The position numbers and the translations under genes are program-made. From Cellvibrio sp. (GTDB lineage: Bacteria; Pseudomonadota; Gammaproteobacteria; Pseudomonadales; Cellvibrionaceae), in the NCBI GenBank assembly GCA_021323495.1, contig JAJQJO010000008.1, forward strand, positions 1-23,794: a stretch of DNA of 23,794 bases. The letters run 5' to 3'. Shown here piece by piece: positions 15,843 to 23,645 of the stretch. The notes beneath the pieces are model-generated. The model worked only from the letters and a program-made list of their open reading frames with translations, did not search any database and was not told the DNA's origin. Each line of letters starts with the position of its first letter. Positions within the stretch are counted from its first letter, which is position 1.

Positions 15843-15871
15843 TTGGAATAAACCTGCTACTTTTAAATAAT
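15843..15871 (+). promoter_or_regulatory. Candidate sigma-70 promoter of the chemosensory operon
   Basis: TTGGAA (15843-15848; 4/6) and AATAAT (15866-15871; 5/6) are separated by 17 bp in the 228-bp AT-rich spacer before the first MCP. The leader would be about 60 nt. No sigma-28 or sigma-54 motif is evident, so flagellar-type control is not indicated. The rest of this spacer holds only a short CATGGCTTGCCATG inverted repeat (15911-15924). Confidence 0.4.
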
Positions 15872-15940
15872 CGTTTTTGAACTCCCTGGTTTGAGCGGGA
15901 GTAAAGCATGCATGGCTTGCCATGGGATGAATAGAATTGG

Positions 15941-17086
15941 ATGTGCTTTATGCAAGTGAAACTACTTTCGCTAGTTGCTGTCGCTTTATTGGGTGGGTGT
16001 TTACTGGGAGAATTTCTCCATCCCCTTTCTGGTCCTGTATTCGTGACGGTGTTGCTTGGCTACGCGTTATTTTCCTCAGCAAACAATAAAACCATGCAGG
16101 GTACCGCTGAACAAGTGGAGCTGGACAAAGTTCCTCCTGCAGCACTCAATCAAACCAGCGTGATTATCAATGAAGTGGTGCAGGAGGGAATGAATAACCT
16201 CGTGGCCCAGATTGGTATTCAGTCAGATGCAGTTCTTACACTCACCACTGCCTTTCAAAAAATCAAGGAGTTATTGGAAGAGCAGCAGCAAAGCATAAAA
16301 AACCTGTTGCATGACGTAAATGATGAAAAAACTGCAGGCACCATGTCCCAGCACATGAGTGATTTTGCCAATAGTACCTATGATCTTCTGAATCGCTTTG
16401 TTGATACCACGGTTGACATGAGTTCTTCCTTTATGGAGCTGGTTGAAAAAGTAGGCTGCATTTCAGAGAAAATGCCTCTTGCGTTAAAAGCTCTACAGGA
16501 TATTGACCAGATTGCATCGCAAACGAATTTGTTAGCGCTTAACGCGGCAATAGAAGCCGCACGCGCGGGTGATAGTGGCCGGGGTTTTGCGGTGGTTGCT
16601 GACGAGGTGCGTGCGCTTTCAAATCGCTCGGCAGGTTTTAGCATGGCCATCCAGACCCAGCTGCGGGAAATAGCACGTGGAATCGATGATTTGAAAACCA
16701 CCGTGGGTGAAGTCGCATCGCAGGACATGACTTATGTATTGCAAGTCAAATCAGAAATGAAAGTGGTCAGCGACAATATAATTCGGCGCGCTGAGCGCGA
16801 TCAGCAAGTCACTCGAAAAATGGAGCCGATCCTGGGAGCTTTGGTCGAGCAACTGCACAACGCCACTCGTGCATTGCAGTTTGAAGACATGTCTTCCCAG
16901 AATATACGTCATACCATCGCTCGCCTCGAAGAATTAATTCCTCTTCTTAACTCCATGGCGGTAGCGGGGGATAATTTTTCGCAATTGAACAAGGCATTAT
17001 TACAATATCAGACCGCCGATTTGCGCCAACAACATAACCCTGTGTCTGCCAAGTCGGTAGCAAGTGGCTCGGTAGATCTTTTCTAG
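15941..17086 (+). CDS. Sensorless methyl-accepting chemotaxis protein with N-terminal membrane hairpin
   Basis: The 381-residue protein has two close hydrophobic segments (about 7-23 and 30-46) joined by a very short loop, then a cytoplasmic helical region. It has no room for a periplasmic ligand domain and no PAS or HAMP domain. The MCP hairpin tip is clear at 187-228: IDQIASQTNLLALNAAIEAA followed by RAGDSGRGFAVVADEVRALS, the region that binds CheA and CheW. The C-terminal arm contains LQFEDMSSQ (312-320), absent from the second MCP. The start is ATG 15941 or ATG 15950 (MQVKLLSLV...); neither has a strong ribosome binding site. LLGGC (16-20) also resembles a lipobox. It is the first gene of the operon, 19 bp before the STAS gene. 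Its stimulus is unknown; it may sense through the membrane or act as a structural or integrating receptor. Confidence 0.88.
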   Translation: MCFMQVKLLSLVAVALLGGCLLGEFLHPLSGPVFVTVLLGYALFSSANNKTMQGTAEQVELDKVPPAALNQTSVIINEVVQEGMNNLVAQIGIQSDAVLTLTTAFQKIKELLEEQQQSIKNLLHDVNDEKTAGTMSQHMSDFANSTYDLLNRFVDTTVDMSSSFMELVEKVGCISEKMPLALKALQDIDQIASQTNLLALNAAIEAARAGDSGRGFAVVADEVRALSNRSAGFSMAIQTQLREIARGIDDLKTTVGEVASQDMTYVLQVKSEMKVVSDNIIRRAERDQQVTRKMEPILGALVEQLHNATRALQFEDMSSQNIRHTIARLEELIPLLNSMAVAGDNFSQLNKALLQYQTADLRQQHNPVSAKSVASGSVDLF

Positions 17087-17105
17087 CGTAATAAATGGAG
17101 ATTTT

Positions 17106-17384
17106 ATGGCCAATGTAGCAACGATCAGAATGCCCAAACGATTCGATTATTCATCCAGTGCGGAATTTAATACAAAAATCACAGCCGCCCTTGCAAGCCG
17201 GGGCACCATTACCCTGGATTGCAATGATTTGGAATATATCGATAGTGCCGGTATCGGGCTGCTGGTAATGTCCCAAAAAAAAGTTCAGGCGCAGCAATCG
17301 GATCTGGTCATTACCAATTTAAAACCGGCGCCGAGGGAAATATTGCAATTAGCTAATTTACAAAAAATTATTGCTATCACCTGA
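17106..17384 (+). CDS. STAS-domain protein (anti-sigma factor antagonist type)
   Basis: The 92-residue single-domain protein resembles SpoIIAA/RsbV. The phosphorylatable serine is S47 in the conserved YIDSAGIGLL turn (44-53). STAS antagonists of this type bind a partner when unphosphorylated, are inactivated by a serine kinase and reactivated by a PP2C phosphatase. A REC-PP2C phosphatase is encoded 30 bp downstream, making it the likely enzyme for S47. ATG 17106 follows AATGGAGATTTT, a good ribosome binding site. No HATPase-type switch kinase is encoded within the window, so its partner is unknown. Confidence 0.92.
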   Translation: MANVATIRMPKRFDYSSSAEFNTKITAALASRGTITLDCNDLEYIDSAGIGLLVMSQKKVQAQQSDLVITNLKPAPREILQLANLQKIIAIT

Positions 17385-17414
17385 GTTAATTATGCAAGGG
17401 ACTCCGGAGTATAT

Positions 17415-18632
17415 ATGAGCGACCATTCTGAAGCGCCACCGTATATCCTGGTTGTTGACGATGACGAGTTACTCAATGGACTTTTTTGTCAATTTTTACT
17501 CACCAAAGGATTTGAAACCCTCACTGCCCATAGTCTGGTTGGAGCGGTGGAACTGTTTAAGACAGGTATAGCGGTTGATTTAATTTTGTTGGATTACCAG
17601 CTTCCCGACGGTAATGGACTTGAATTATTGGACATGATGAGTCTTGATCCAGTAGCGCAACATCCTCCGATTATTATGATTAGCGCCAAGGAAGATCCGG
17701 TTTTTCTGGAAAATTGTTTTTCCCGTGGTGTGGCCGACTATATTATTAAACCAGTGAATTTATCGCTGTTGGCATTAAAAGTCAGCGCGCTGATTAAATC
17801 GGTAGCCTTACAGCGTGTTATTAGTGTGCAAAATGCAGAGTTAGAACGATTTAAAAAAGAGGCGGAACGTGAAGAGTCGGTAGCAAAATTTACTTACGAA
17901 TACTTGCTGCGCCAAAACAGCCGGAAAATTGACGGAGTATCCATGTGGCTAAAATCATCATCGTCTTTTAGTGGTGATATTACCCTTGCCAAAATATCTC
18001 CCGGTGGGGATCTCTTTTTTTTATTGGCTGATGCTACTGGTCATGGTTTATCAGCCGCCATTACCGTAATGCCCGTTGTCTCTATTTTTAATACCATGGT
18101 GGAAAAAGGCTTTGACCTACAGGCCATCGTGACTGAAATCAATAAAAAACTAATTCGCGACACACCGCAAGACCGTTTTGTTGCAGCTATCCTGATTCAA
18201 ACGCACCAAGAGCAAAAAAAAATTGATGTGTGGAATGGCGGAATGCCTACGGCATATTGGGTGGATGAAGGCGAAGTATTGCAGGCATTTACTTCACGGC
18301 ATATGGCGCTGGGAATACTGGATGAAAGTATGTTTGATGCAAGTGTAATCACCTGCAACTTTTCCGGGAAGGGAATAATCATCGCTTACAGCGATGGCTT
18401 GATAGAAGAGGTTAATGCCCAGGGAAGTTCTTTTTCCTCGGCGAGGATGGCGAACCTGGTAAGGGCCAGGGTCAGTAATTTGCATACATTCCTGATTACC
18501 TCTCTCAAGGAATATACCGGGCGGGATCAATATCGTGACGACGTGTCTATTTGCATGTTGGAGTTGGATAAGATTTTTGCCAGTTGTGGAAAGCAATTAA
18601 AAGACAGACCGCCGCGCCAGTGGCTACCGTAG
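17415..18632 (+). CDS. Response regulator with PP2C (SpoIIE/RsbU-type) serine phosphatase output
   Basis: The 405-residue protein has an N-terminal receiver domain (about 10-128) with acidic pocket D15-D17, phospho-acceptor D60 (ILLDYQLPDG), S90 and K112 (IIKPVN). A helical linker follows (about 130-165), then a PP2C domain (about 170-387) with metal-binding acids in SGDITLAK (D188), LADATGHG (D206), YSDGLIE (D327) and RDDVSI (D375-D376). This is the RssB/HsbR/RsbU-like layout, but without the kinase domain that HsbR carries at its C-terminus. It probably dephosphorylates the STAS protein encoded just upstream, under the control of D60 phosphorylation; CheA, encoded two genes downstream, is the obvious candidate phosphodonor. 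GGAGT precedes ATG 17415. A 142-bp gap without a recognisable terminator separates it from cheY. Confidence 0.93.
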   Translation: MSDHSEAPPYILVVDDDELLNGLFCQFLLTKGFETLTAHSLVGAVELFKTGIAVDLILLDYQLPDGNGLELLDMMSLDPVAQHPPIIMISAKEDPVFLENCFSRGVADYIIKPVNLSLLALKVSALIKSVALQRVISVQNAELERFKKEAEREESVAKFTYEYLLRQNSRKIDGVSMWLKSSSSFSGDITLAKISPGGDLFFLLADATGHGLSAAITVMPVVSIFNTMVEKGFDLQAIVTEINKKLIRDTPQDRFVAAILIQTHQEQKKIDVWNGGMPTAYWVDEGEVLQAFTSRHMALGILDESMFDASVITCNFSGKGIIIAYSDGLIEEVNAQGSSFSSARMANLVRARVSNLHTFLITSLKEYTGRDQYRDDVSICMLELDKIFASCGKQLKDRPPRQWLP

Positions 18633-18774
18633 TGATGCCTTGGTACCCAGCTGCGGTTTGCAGCGGATCTGTAAACTCGCGTAAAAAGTAAGAGATTTTC
18701 CTCCGGATAATTTTATCAAGACCATTATTTTTCCGGCTTAATGGCGCTTGTTTTTTTCACACAAGGTAATTGTT

Positions 18775-19140
18775 ATGAGTAAGCATGTGTTAATTGTGGA
18801 TGATTCGGTATCCGTCCGGCAAATGGTAGAGGCAACACTTAAATCAGCGGGTTATACGGTGACGGCTGCAAAAGATGGTTTGGAAGCATTTAATTTGTGT
18901 AAAACCAAAACCTATGATTTTGTGCTCACCGACCAGAACATGCCGAATATGGATGGGCTTACGCTAATTAAATCCCTGCGTGGTTTACCCGCACACACCC
19001 GCACGCCGATTGTGGTTCTGACAACTGAAGCCAGTGATTCCATGAAGGCCCAAGGGCGTGCCGCTGGTGCAACCGGTTGGATGGTAAAACCGTTTGATCC
19101 AAGCAAGTTGCTGGAAATTGCCAAAAAAGTAATGGGGTGA
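18775..19140 (+). CDS. cheY: CheY-like single-domain response regulator
   Basis: The 121-residue receiver domain has D9-D10, phospho-acceptor D53 (VLTDQNMPNMDG), T83/T84 (VVLTTEA) and K105 (WMVKPFDP), all the residues needed for phosphorylation and switching. ATG 18775 is preceded by CAAGG; an upstream in-frame TTG at 18748 is rejected because it adds residues foreign to the family and lacks a ribosome binding site. It lies 43 bp before cheA. A flagellar motor target is not implied, since no flagellar genes are seen. Confidence 0.93.
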   Translation: MSKHVLIVDDSVSVRQMVEATLKSAGYTVTAAKDGLEAFNLCKTKTYDFVLTDQNMPNMDGLTLIKSLRGLPAHTRTPIVVLTTEASDSMKAQGRAAGATGWMVKPFDPSKLLEIAKKVMG

Positions 19141-19183
19141 GTATTGTCGCTCCGCCCTGACGGGTTTATGAAGGATGTGAGAA

Positions 19184-21106
19184 ATGCCGATTGACATGAA
19201 ACAATTTCATGCCGTTTTTTTTGAGGAGAGCCAGGAGCACCTTGAAGAAATGGAGCAGTTATTACTGGATCTGGATATTGTCAATCCCGATGCGGAAATG
19301 TTGAACAGTATCTTCCGTGCAGCACATTCTATTAAAGGCGGTAGCGGAATTTTTGGCTTTGACGCGCTTGCCAGCGTAACCCATGTTATGGAAAGCCTGC
19401 TTGATAAAATACGGCAGGGAAAAATGATGATAACTGCCGAAATGGTTGATTTATTTTTAAGCTCGGTAGACCAGCTTAAAGAAATTCTTCGCTGTTATCG
19501 CACCAATGAAACATTGGATTGGACCCAGGTGCAGGGCTTAACAAAACGATTGGAATTGGTTACAGCGGGCACTGTTCCATTCACCATCCCAGCCACCTCA
19601 GTTGTTGTCGATGAAGACGCTTTTGGTTTTTTCAACGATGAAGAAAGCGCTAAGGAAGAGGAGCATGGATTTTTTGACGAGCCTGTACCAGAAGAATCCT
19701 TTGGTTTCTTTGATGAAATTCCTGATCCCGTTTCCGCGCCGATCGCTATCGCTAAATCGGCTTCTACAGAAGCCTATGGTTTTTTTGAAAATTTCACCCC
19801 AGCGGAAACGCTTGCTACATCATCTCCCGCCATTACCCCGTTCGCAGTATCGGTTTCGAATATAAAAGACAAAGTTGCTGCTACAGCAAAAATAAAAAAC
19901 AGTGAGCCGATCCATGTTGAAAGCTCGTCTATCCGTGTTGATGTTGTCAAAGTTGACCAACTGATTAATCTGGTGGGTGAAATTGTGATTACCCAATCCA
20001 TGTTGAGCCTGCTGGGAAAAAGTCTGGAGGGTACTTTAGGGGAAAAATTCCAGGCTGTAGCCAATGAACTGGAGCGCAATACGCGCGAGATCCAGGAGGC
20101 AGTCATGTCTATCCGTATGCTGCCAGTGTCTTTTGTATTTAACCGCTTTCCGCGTGTGGTGCGCGATTTAGCGACCAAGTTAGGTAAACAGATTGACTTG
20201 ATTATTGAAGGTGGCGAAACCGAACTGGATAAGGGATTGACTGAAAAATTAGTTGACCCTCTAACCCACCTGGTACGTAACAGTATTGATCACGGTATTG
20301 AATCGGCAGCAGTCCGCATTGAGCATGGTAAAAATCCCATGGGTACCGTTGTCCTGCGTGCAGCGCAACAGGGAGGCAATATTGTGATTAGCATCAGCGA
20401 TGATGGTGGCGGATTGAATCGCGAACGTATTCTGGAGAAAGCACGCGAGAACAATATTCCCATCGGTGAAAATCCAAAAGATGAAGATATTTGGCAATTA
20501 ATTTTTGCCCCCGGTTTTTCTACGGCTGCTGCTGTTACCGATGTGTCCGGGCGCGGTGTGGGTATGGATGTAGTAAAGCGTAATGTGCAAAGTTTGGGAG
20601 GGCGCATTGATATCGAGTCCCGCGCCGGGCAGGGGGCGACCTTTACTATTCATTTGCCGCTCACGCTCGCTATTGTCGATGGTATGTGTGTTTCGGTGGG
20701 TGAGCAGACATTTATTGTGCCGCTGGTAAACATTGTCGAATCCATGCAACCGGCAAGCAAAGATATAAAAACTCTCGCGGGCGATGACCAACTATTGCAT
20801 GTACGCAACGAGTATTGGCCGATCTTGCCGCTCTATAAAGTCATGCAAGTGGAACCGAAGTTTACCGATGTAAGCAAAGGTATTGCAGTATTGGTTGAAA
20901 CTAATAAATACCGTTTTGCTTTATTTGTGGATGGTTTGGTGGGCCAGCAACAAGTAGTTATCAAGAGTCTCGAGCAACATTACAAGCGCGTACAGGGTGT
21001 TGCCGGGGCAACTATCATGGGCGATGGCAGTGTTGCCTTGATCGTGGATGTGGAGTCACTGGCATTGACAGTGAACAATATTATGCAATTGGCAACAGCA
21101 GTTTAA
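19184..21106 (+). CDS. cheA: Chemotaxis histidine kinase CheA, without a recognisable P2 domain
   Basis: The 640-residue kinase starts with an HPt domain (about 1-125) whose phospho-accepting histidine is H48 (RAAHSIKGGSGIFGF). A linker of about 120 residues follows with four GFF motifs and no evident P2 (CheY-binding) fold. Then come the P3 dimerisation helices (about 250-315, RVDVVKVDQLINLVGEIVIT), the P4 ATPase with N-box N366 (LVRNSIDHG), G1 DDGGG (406-410) and G2 GRGVGMD (456-462), and the CheW-like P5 domain (about 495-635). It autophosphorylates in MCP-CheW complexes and passes phosphate to CheY, CheB and possibly the REC-PP2C protein. AAGGATGTGAG precedes ATG 19184. cheW follows after 37 bp. 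Confidence 0.97.
   Translation: MPIDMKQFHAVFFEESQEHLEEMEQLLLDLDIVNPDAEMLNSIFRAAHSIKGGSGIFGFDALASVTHVMESLLDKIRQGKMMITAEMVDLFLSSVDQLKEILRCYRTNETLDWTQVQGLTKRLELVTAGTVPFTIPATSVVVDEDAFGFFNDEESAKEEEHGFFDEPVPEESFGFFDEIPDPVSAPIAIAKSASTEAYGFFENFTPAETLATSSPAITPFAVSVSNIKDKVAATAKIKNSEPIHVESSSIRVDVVKVDQLINLVGEIVITQSMLSLLGKSLEGTLGEKFQAVANELERNTREIQEAVMSIRMLPVSFVFNRFPRVVRDLATKLGKQIDLIIEGGETELDKGLTEKLVDPLTHLVRNSIDHGIESAAVRIEHGKNPMGTVVLRAAQQGGNIVISISDDGGGLNRERILEKARENNIPIGENPKDEDIWQLIFAPGFSTAAAVTDVSGRGVGMDVVKRNVQSLGGRIDIESRAGQGATFTIHLPLTLAIVDGMCVSVGEQTFIVPLVNIVESMQPASKDIKTLAGDDQLLHVRNEYWPILPLYKVMQVEPKFTDVSKGIAVLVETNKYRFALFVDGLVGQQQVVIKSLEQHYKRVQGVAGATIMGDGSVALIVDVESLALTVNNIMQLATAV
19610..19795 (+). repeat. 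Four GFF short motifs in the CheA linker
   Basis: Residues 143-204 of CheA contain four near-repeats of the form acidic/Ala-(F/Y)-G-F-F-(D/E/N): DAFGFFND (145-152), EHGFFDE (160-166), SFGFFDE (172-178) and AYGFFEN (197-203). They are set in an acidic Ala/Pro/Ser-rich stretch that is probably disordered. The regular form and acid-aromatic chemistry suggest short docking motifs. Confidence 0.8.
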
Positions 21107-21143
21107 GGTTGGCAACAGGCAAGGCAATCAACCGGGACAAACG

Positions 21144-21617
21144 ATGATGACAGCAGACGCACAAGAATTTTTAACATTTACCCTCGGCAATGAACATTAT
21201 GCACTGGATATTTTAACGGTGAAAGAAATCCGCGGTTACGACTCAGTTACCAAAATCGCGAATGCACCGCCGTTTATTAAAGGTGTTATCAATTTGCGTG
21301 GCGATATAGTTCCGATTGTTGATTTGCGAATTAAATTCAATATCGGGAACGTGACCTATGACGAATTCACCATTGTTATTGTTTTGCATATCCGCAACCG
21401 CATTGTCGGTATTGTAGTGGATGGTGTCTCGGATGTGGTGAGTTTGACACGCGACCAATTGTGTCCTCCGCCTGATTTTGGTGTGGCATTTAATAGCCGC
21501 TACTTGTTAGGGCTGGCCACGGTAAATGAGCAAATGATTATTCTGGTGGACATTAACGAACTTATATCCAGTGAAGAGATGGGCTTGTTTGAGTCCGCTA
21601 TTGAAAGCGGTGGATGA
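21144..21617 (+). CDS. cheW: Chemotaxis coupling protein CheW
   Basis: The 157-residue single CheW domain bridges MCP tips to CheA P5. Family features are FLTFTLGNEHYALDILTVKEI at the N-terminus, INLRGDIVPIVDLRIKF (about 50-66), and VVDGVSDVV followed by LGLATVNEQMIILVDINEL near the end. ATG 21144 is followed at once by a second ATG; GGGAC lies upstream. It lies 37 bp after cheA and 85 bp before the double-PAS MCP. Confidence 0.96.
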   Translation: MMTADAQEFLTFTLGNEHYALDILTVKEIRGYDSVTKIANAPPFIKGVINLRGDIVPIVDLRIKFNIGNVTYDEFTIVIVLHIRNRIVGIVVDGVSDVVSLTRDQLCPPPDFGVAFNSRYLLGLATVNEQMIILVDINELISSEEMGLFESAIESGG

Positions 21618-21702
21618 GGCGCTCGTACATAGCTGTCAACCTGGACATATGCAATAGCCGGTGCATTATAAATTCAATAGATTTTTAGTGAGGACACAGT
21701 CA

Positions 21703-23577
21703 ATGAATTTTCTCCAACGAGTAATAAGCGGAAGTTCTGCTAAAAATAACGTGCTGATAGATTTAAACGAATTGGCGGACTTGCGTGGCCAGATCGCGGC
21801 GATTGGTAAATCGCAAGCGGTGATTGAGTTCGATTTAAATGGCAATATCATTATCGCCAACGATAATTTTTTAAGTGTGTTAGGTTACCGGCTCGATGAA
21901 GTACAAGGTAAACATCACAGTATATTTGTTGAGCCTGGATATCAACAAAGCGTTGAATATAGGAATTTCTGGAGCCGCTTGGGGCGTGGTGAATATGATT
22001 CGGGCCAATATAAGCGCATTGGTAAGAACGGTAAGGAGGTATGGATCCAGGCAAGTTATAACCCGATCATGGATGCCAACAACAAACCTTTCAAGGTTGT
22101 TAAATATGCAACTGATATTACCGAAGAAAAAATAAAATCGGCTGATTACTCCGGCCAATTATTGGCCATTAGCAAATCCCAGGCAGTGATTGAATTTGAT
22201 TTAAATGGCATGGTGTTAAATGCCAATGACAATTTTTTAAATGTACTGGGATACAGCCTTGCTGAAGTAAAAGGGAAACACCATGGTATGTTTGTTGACG
22301 CTGCCTATCGCCAAAGTGCGGAATACAAAATATTTTGGGACCGTTTGGCGAACGGTGAATATGATGCAGGCCAATATAGACGCGTTGGGAAAAATGGCAA
22401 AGAAATCTGGATCCAGGCGAGCTACAACCCAATTCTGGATGCAAATGGTAAACCGTTCAAGGTGGTTAAGTATGCGACGGATATCACTGAGCAAATCAAT
22501 AATGCCAACGCAATGAAATTGGCTGTTGACCAGGTCCAGGCCGCCGTTAAAGCGGCGGTAGATGGTGACCTTACCCAGCGTATTCCCATGGAAGGAAAGA
22601 CGGGGTTGCTCGAAATTTTGTGTGGTGACATCAATTCGTTAATTGAAGGGATGAATGATATTGTTGCGCAGATAAAAATCGCTGCGGATGAAATTTTTAC
22701 CGGCGCAAGTGAAATATCCAATGGTAATAGTGACCTTTCATCGCGCACTGAGCAGCAAGCGGCCAACCTGGAAGAAACTGCGTCCAGCATGGAGGAAATA
22801 ACTTCTACCGTTAAGTTAAACGCTGATAACGCAAAGCAGGCCAATGTATTGGCAGAGCAGGCTTCAACAGTAGCCATGGAGGGTGGTGCGTTAATTCAAC
22901 AAGTGGTTAATACCATGAATGCAATTAATGAATCCTCACAGAAAATAGCTGACATTATTGGTGTGATAGATGGCATCGCATTTCAAACCAATATCCTCGC
23001 ATTAAATGCCGCCGTGGAGGCGGCCCGTGCGGGCGACCAGGGGCGTGGTTTTGCAGTAGTCGCATCGGAAGTGCGAACCCTTGCGCAGCGCTCGGCCAAT
23101 GCAGCAAAAGATATCAAAGGGTTAATTTCTGATTCGGTTAAGAAGATTGAAAATGGCAACACGCTGGTGGGAAAATCTGGCGATACCATGAAGGAAATTG
23201 TAACCTCCATCAAACGAGTGAACGACATAATGGCAGAGATTGCTGCCGCCTCAATTGAACAATCAAAAGGTATTGAGGAGGTTTCCACTGCAGTATCGCA
23301 AATGGATGAAATGACGCAACAAAATGCGGCATTAGTGGAGGAGGCAGCGGCAGCGGCAGAGAGCCTGCAATCGGAAGCAAACCAACTGACGCAGCGTGTT
23401 GCGATGTTCCGCGTGGATGCTGAAGAAATTTCGCCGCATAAATCGAGCCGGCGTCTTGCCGAACCTGTCAAACCCACCCGGCCTGCACTAAAACCTGCAC
23501 AAAAAAAAGTTTCTCCAATCGGTAAAAAATTAATACCACCGGCATCGCCTGTAGATGACGAATGGGAGCAATTTTAG
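21703..23577 (+). CDS. Cytoplasmic double-PAS methyl-accepting chemotaxis protein with C-terminal EWEQF pentapeptide
   Basis: ATG 21703 is preceded by GTGAGGACA; an in-frame GTG at 21661 is rejected. The 624-residue receptor has no membrane segment. Two BdlA-like PAS domains (about 29-141 and 151-263) precede a HAMP-like segment (about 268-322, GDLTQRIPMEGKTG) and an MCP signalling domain whose tip is IDGIAFQTNILALNAAVEAA followed by RAGDQGRGFAVVASEVRTLA (422-461). A basic, Pro-rich flexible tail (about 575-615) ends in EWEQF, which fits the xWxxF CheR/CheB-docking pentapeptide (NWETF in E. coli Tsr). The PAS domains probably sense an internal signal such as redox state or oxygen; no cofactor-binding residue can be named with confidence. 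cheR follows 68 bp downstream. Confidence 0.95.
   Translation: MNFLQRVISGSSAKNNVLIDLNELADLRGQIAAIGKSQAVIEFDLNGNIIIANDNFLSVLGYRLDEVQGKHHSIFVEPGYQQSVEYRNFWSRLGRGEYDSGQYKRIGKNGKEVWIQASYNPIMDANNKPFKVVKYATDITEEKIKSADYSGQLLAISKSQAVIEFDLNGMVLNANDNFLNVLGYSLAEVKGKHHGMFVDAAYRQSAEYKIFWDRLANGEYDAGQYRRVGKNGKEIWIQASYNPILDANGKPFKVVKYATDITEQINNANAMKLAVDQVQAAVKAAVDGDLTQRIPMEGKTGLLEILCGDINSLIEGMNDIVAQIKIAADEIFTGASEISNGNSDLSSRTEQQAANLEETASSMEEITSTVKLNADNAKQANVLAEQASTVAMEGGALIQQVVNTMNAINESSQKIADIIGVIDGIAFQTNILALNAAVEAARAGDQGRGFAVVASEVRTLAQRSANAAKDIKGLISDSVKKIENGNTLVGKSGDTMKEIVTSIKRVNDIMAEIAAASIEQSKGIEEVSTAVSQMDEMTQQNAALVEEAAAAAESLQSEANQLTQRVAMFRVDAEEISPHKSSRRLAEPVKPTRPALKPAQKKVSPIGKKLIPPASPVDDEWEQF
21787..22494 (+). 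repeat. Tandem duplication of a PAS domain within the MCP gene
   Basis: Two direct repeats with a period of 366 bp (122 codons) encode the two PAS domains. By hand alignment about 84 of 113 residues are identical, including KSQAVIEFDLNG and most of the stretch KEVWIQASYNP...KPFKVVKYATDITE. This indicates an intragenic duplication. Confidence 0.9.
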
Positions 23578-23645
23578 CCATGGCGCGTTGCACTAACGAT
23601 GTCATCCATCACTAGTGCCAACTCCAATCAGTATGGACAGCAGTA

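Noticed and set aside
15911..15924. CATGGCTTGCCATG inverted repeat before the first MCP
   Set aside because: Only a 2-nt centre and six paired bases; it could be chance and no role is evident.
18650..18664. GCTGC-N5-GCAGC hairpin after the REC-PP2C gene as a terminator
   Set aside because: A 5-bp stem without a T run; too weak to split the operon.
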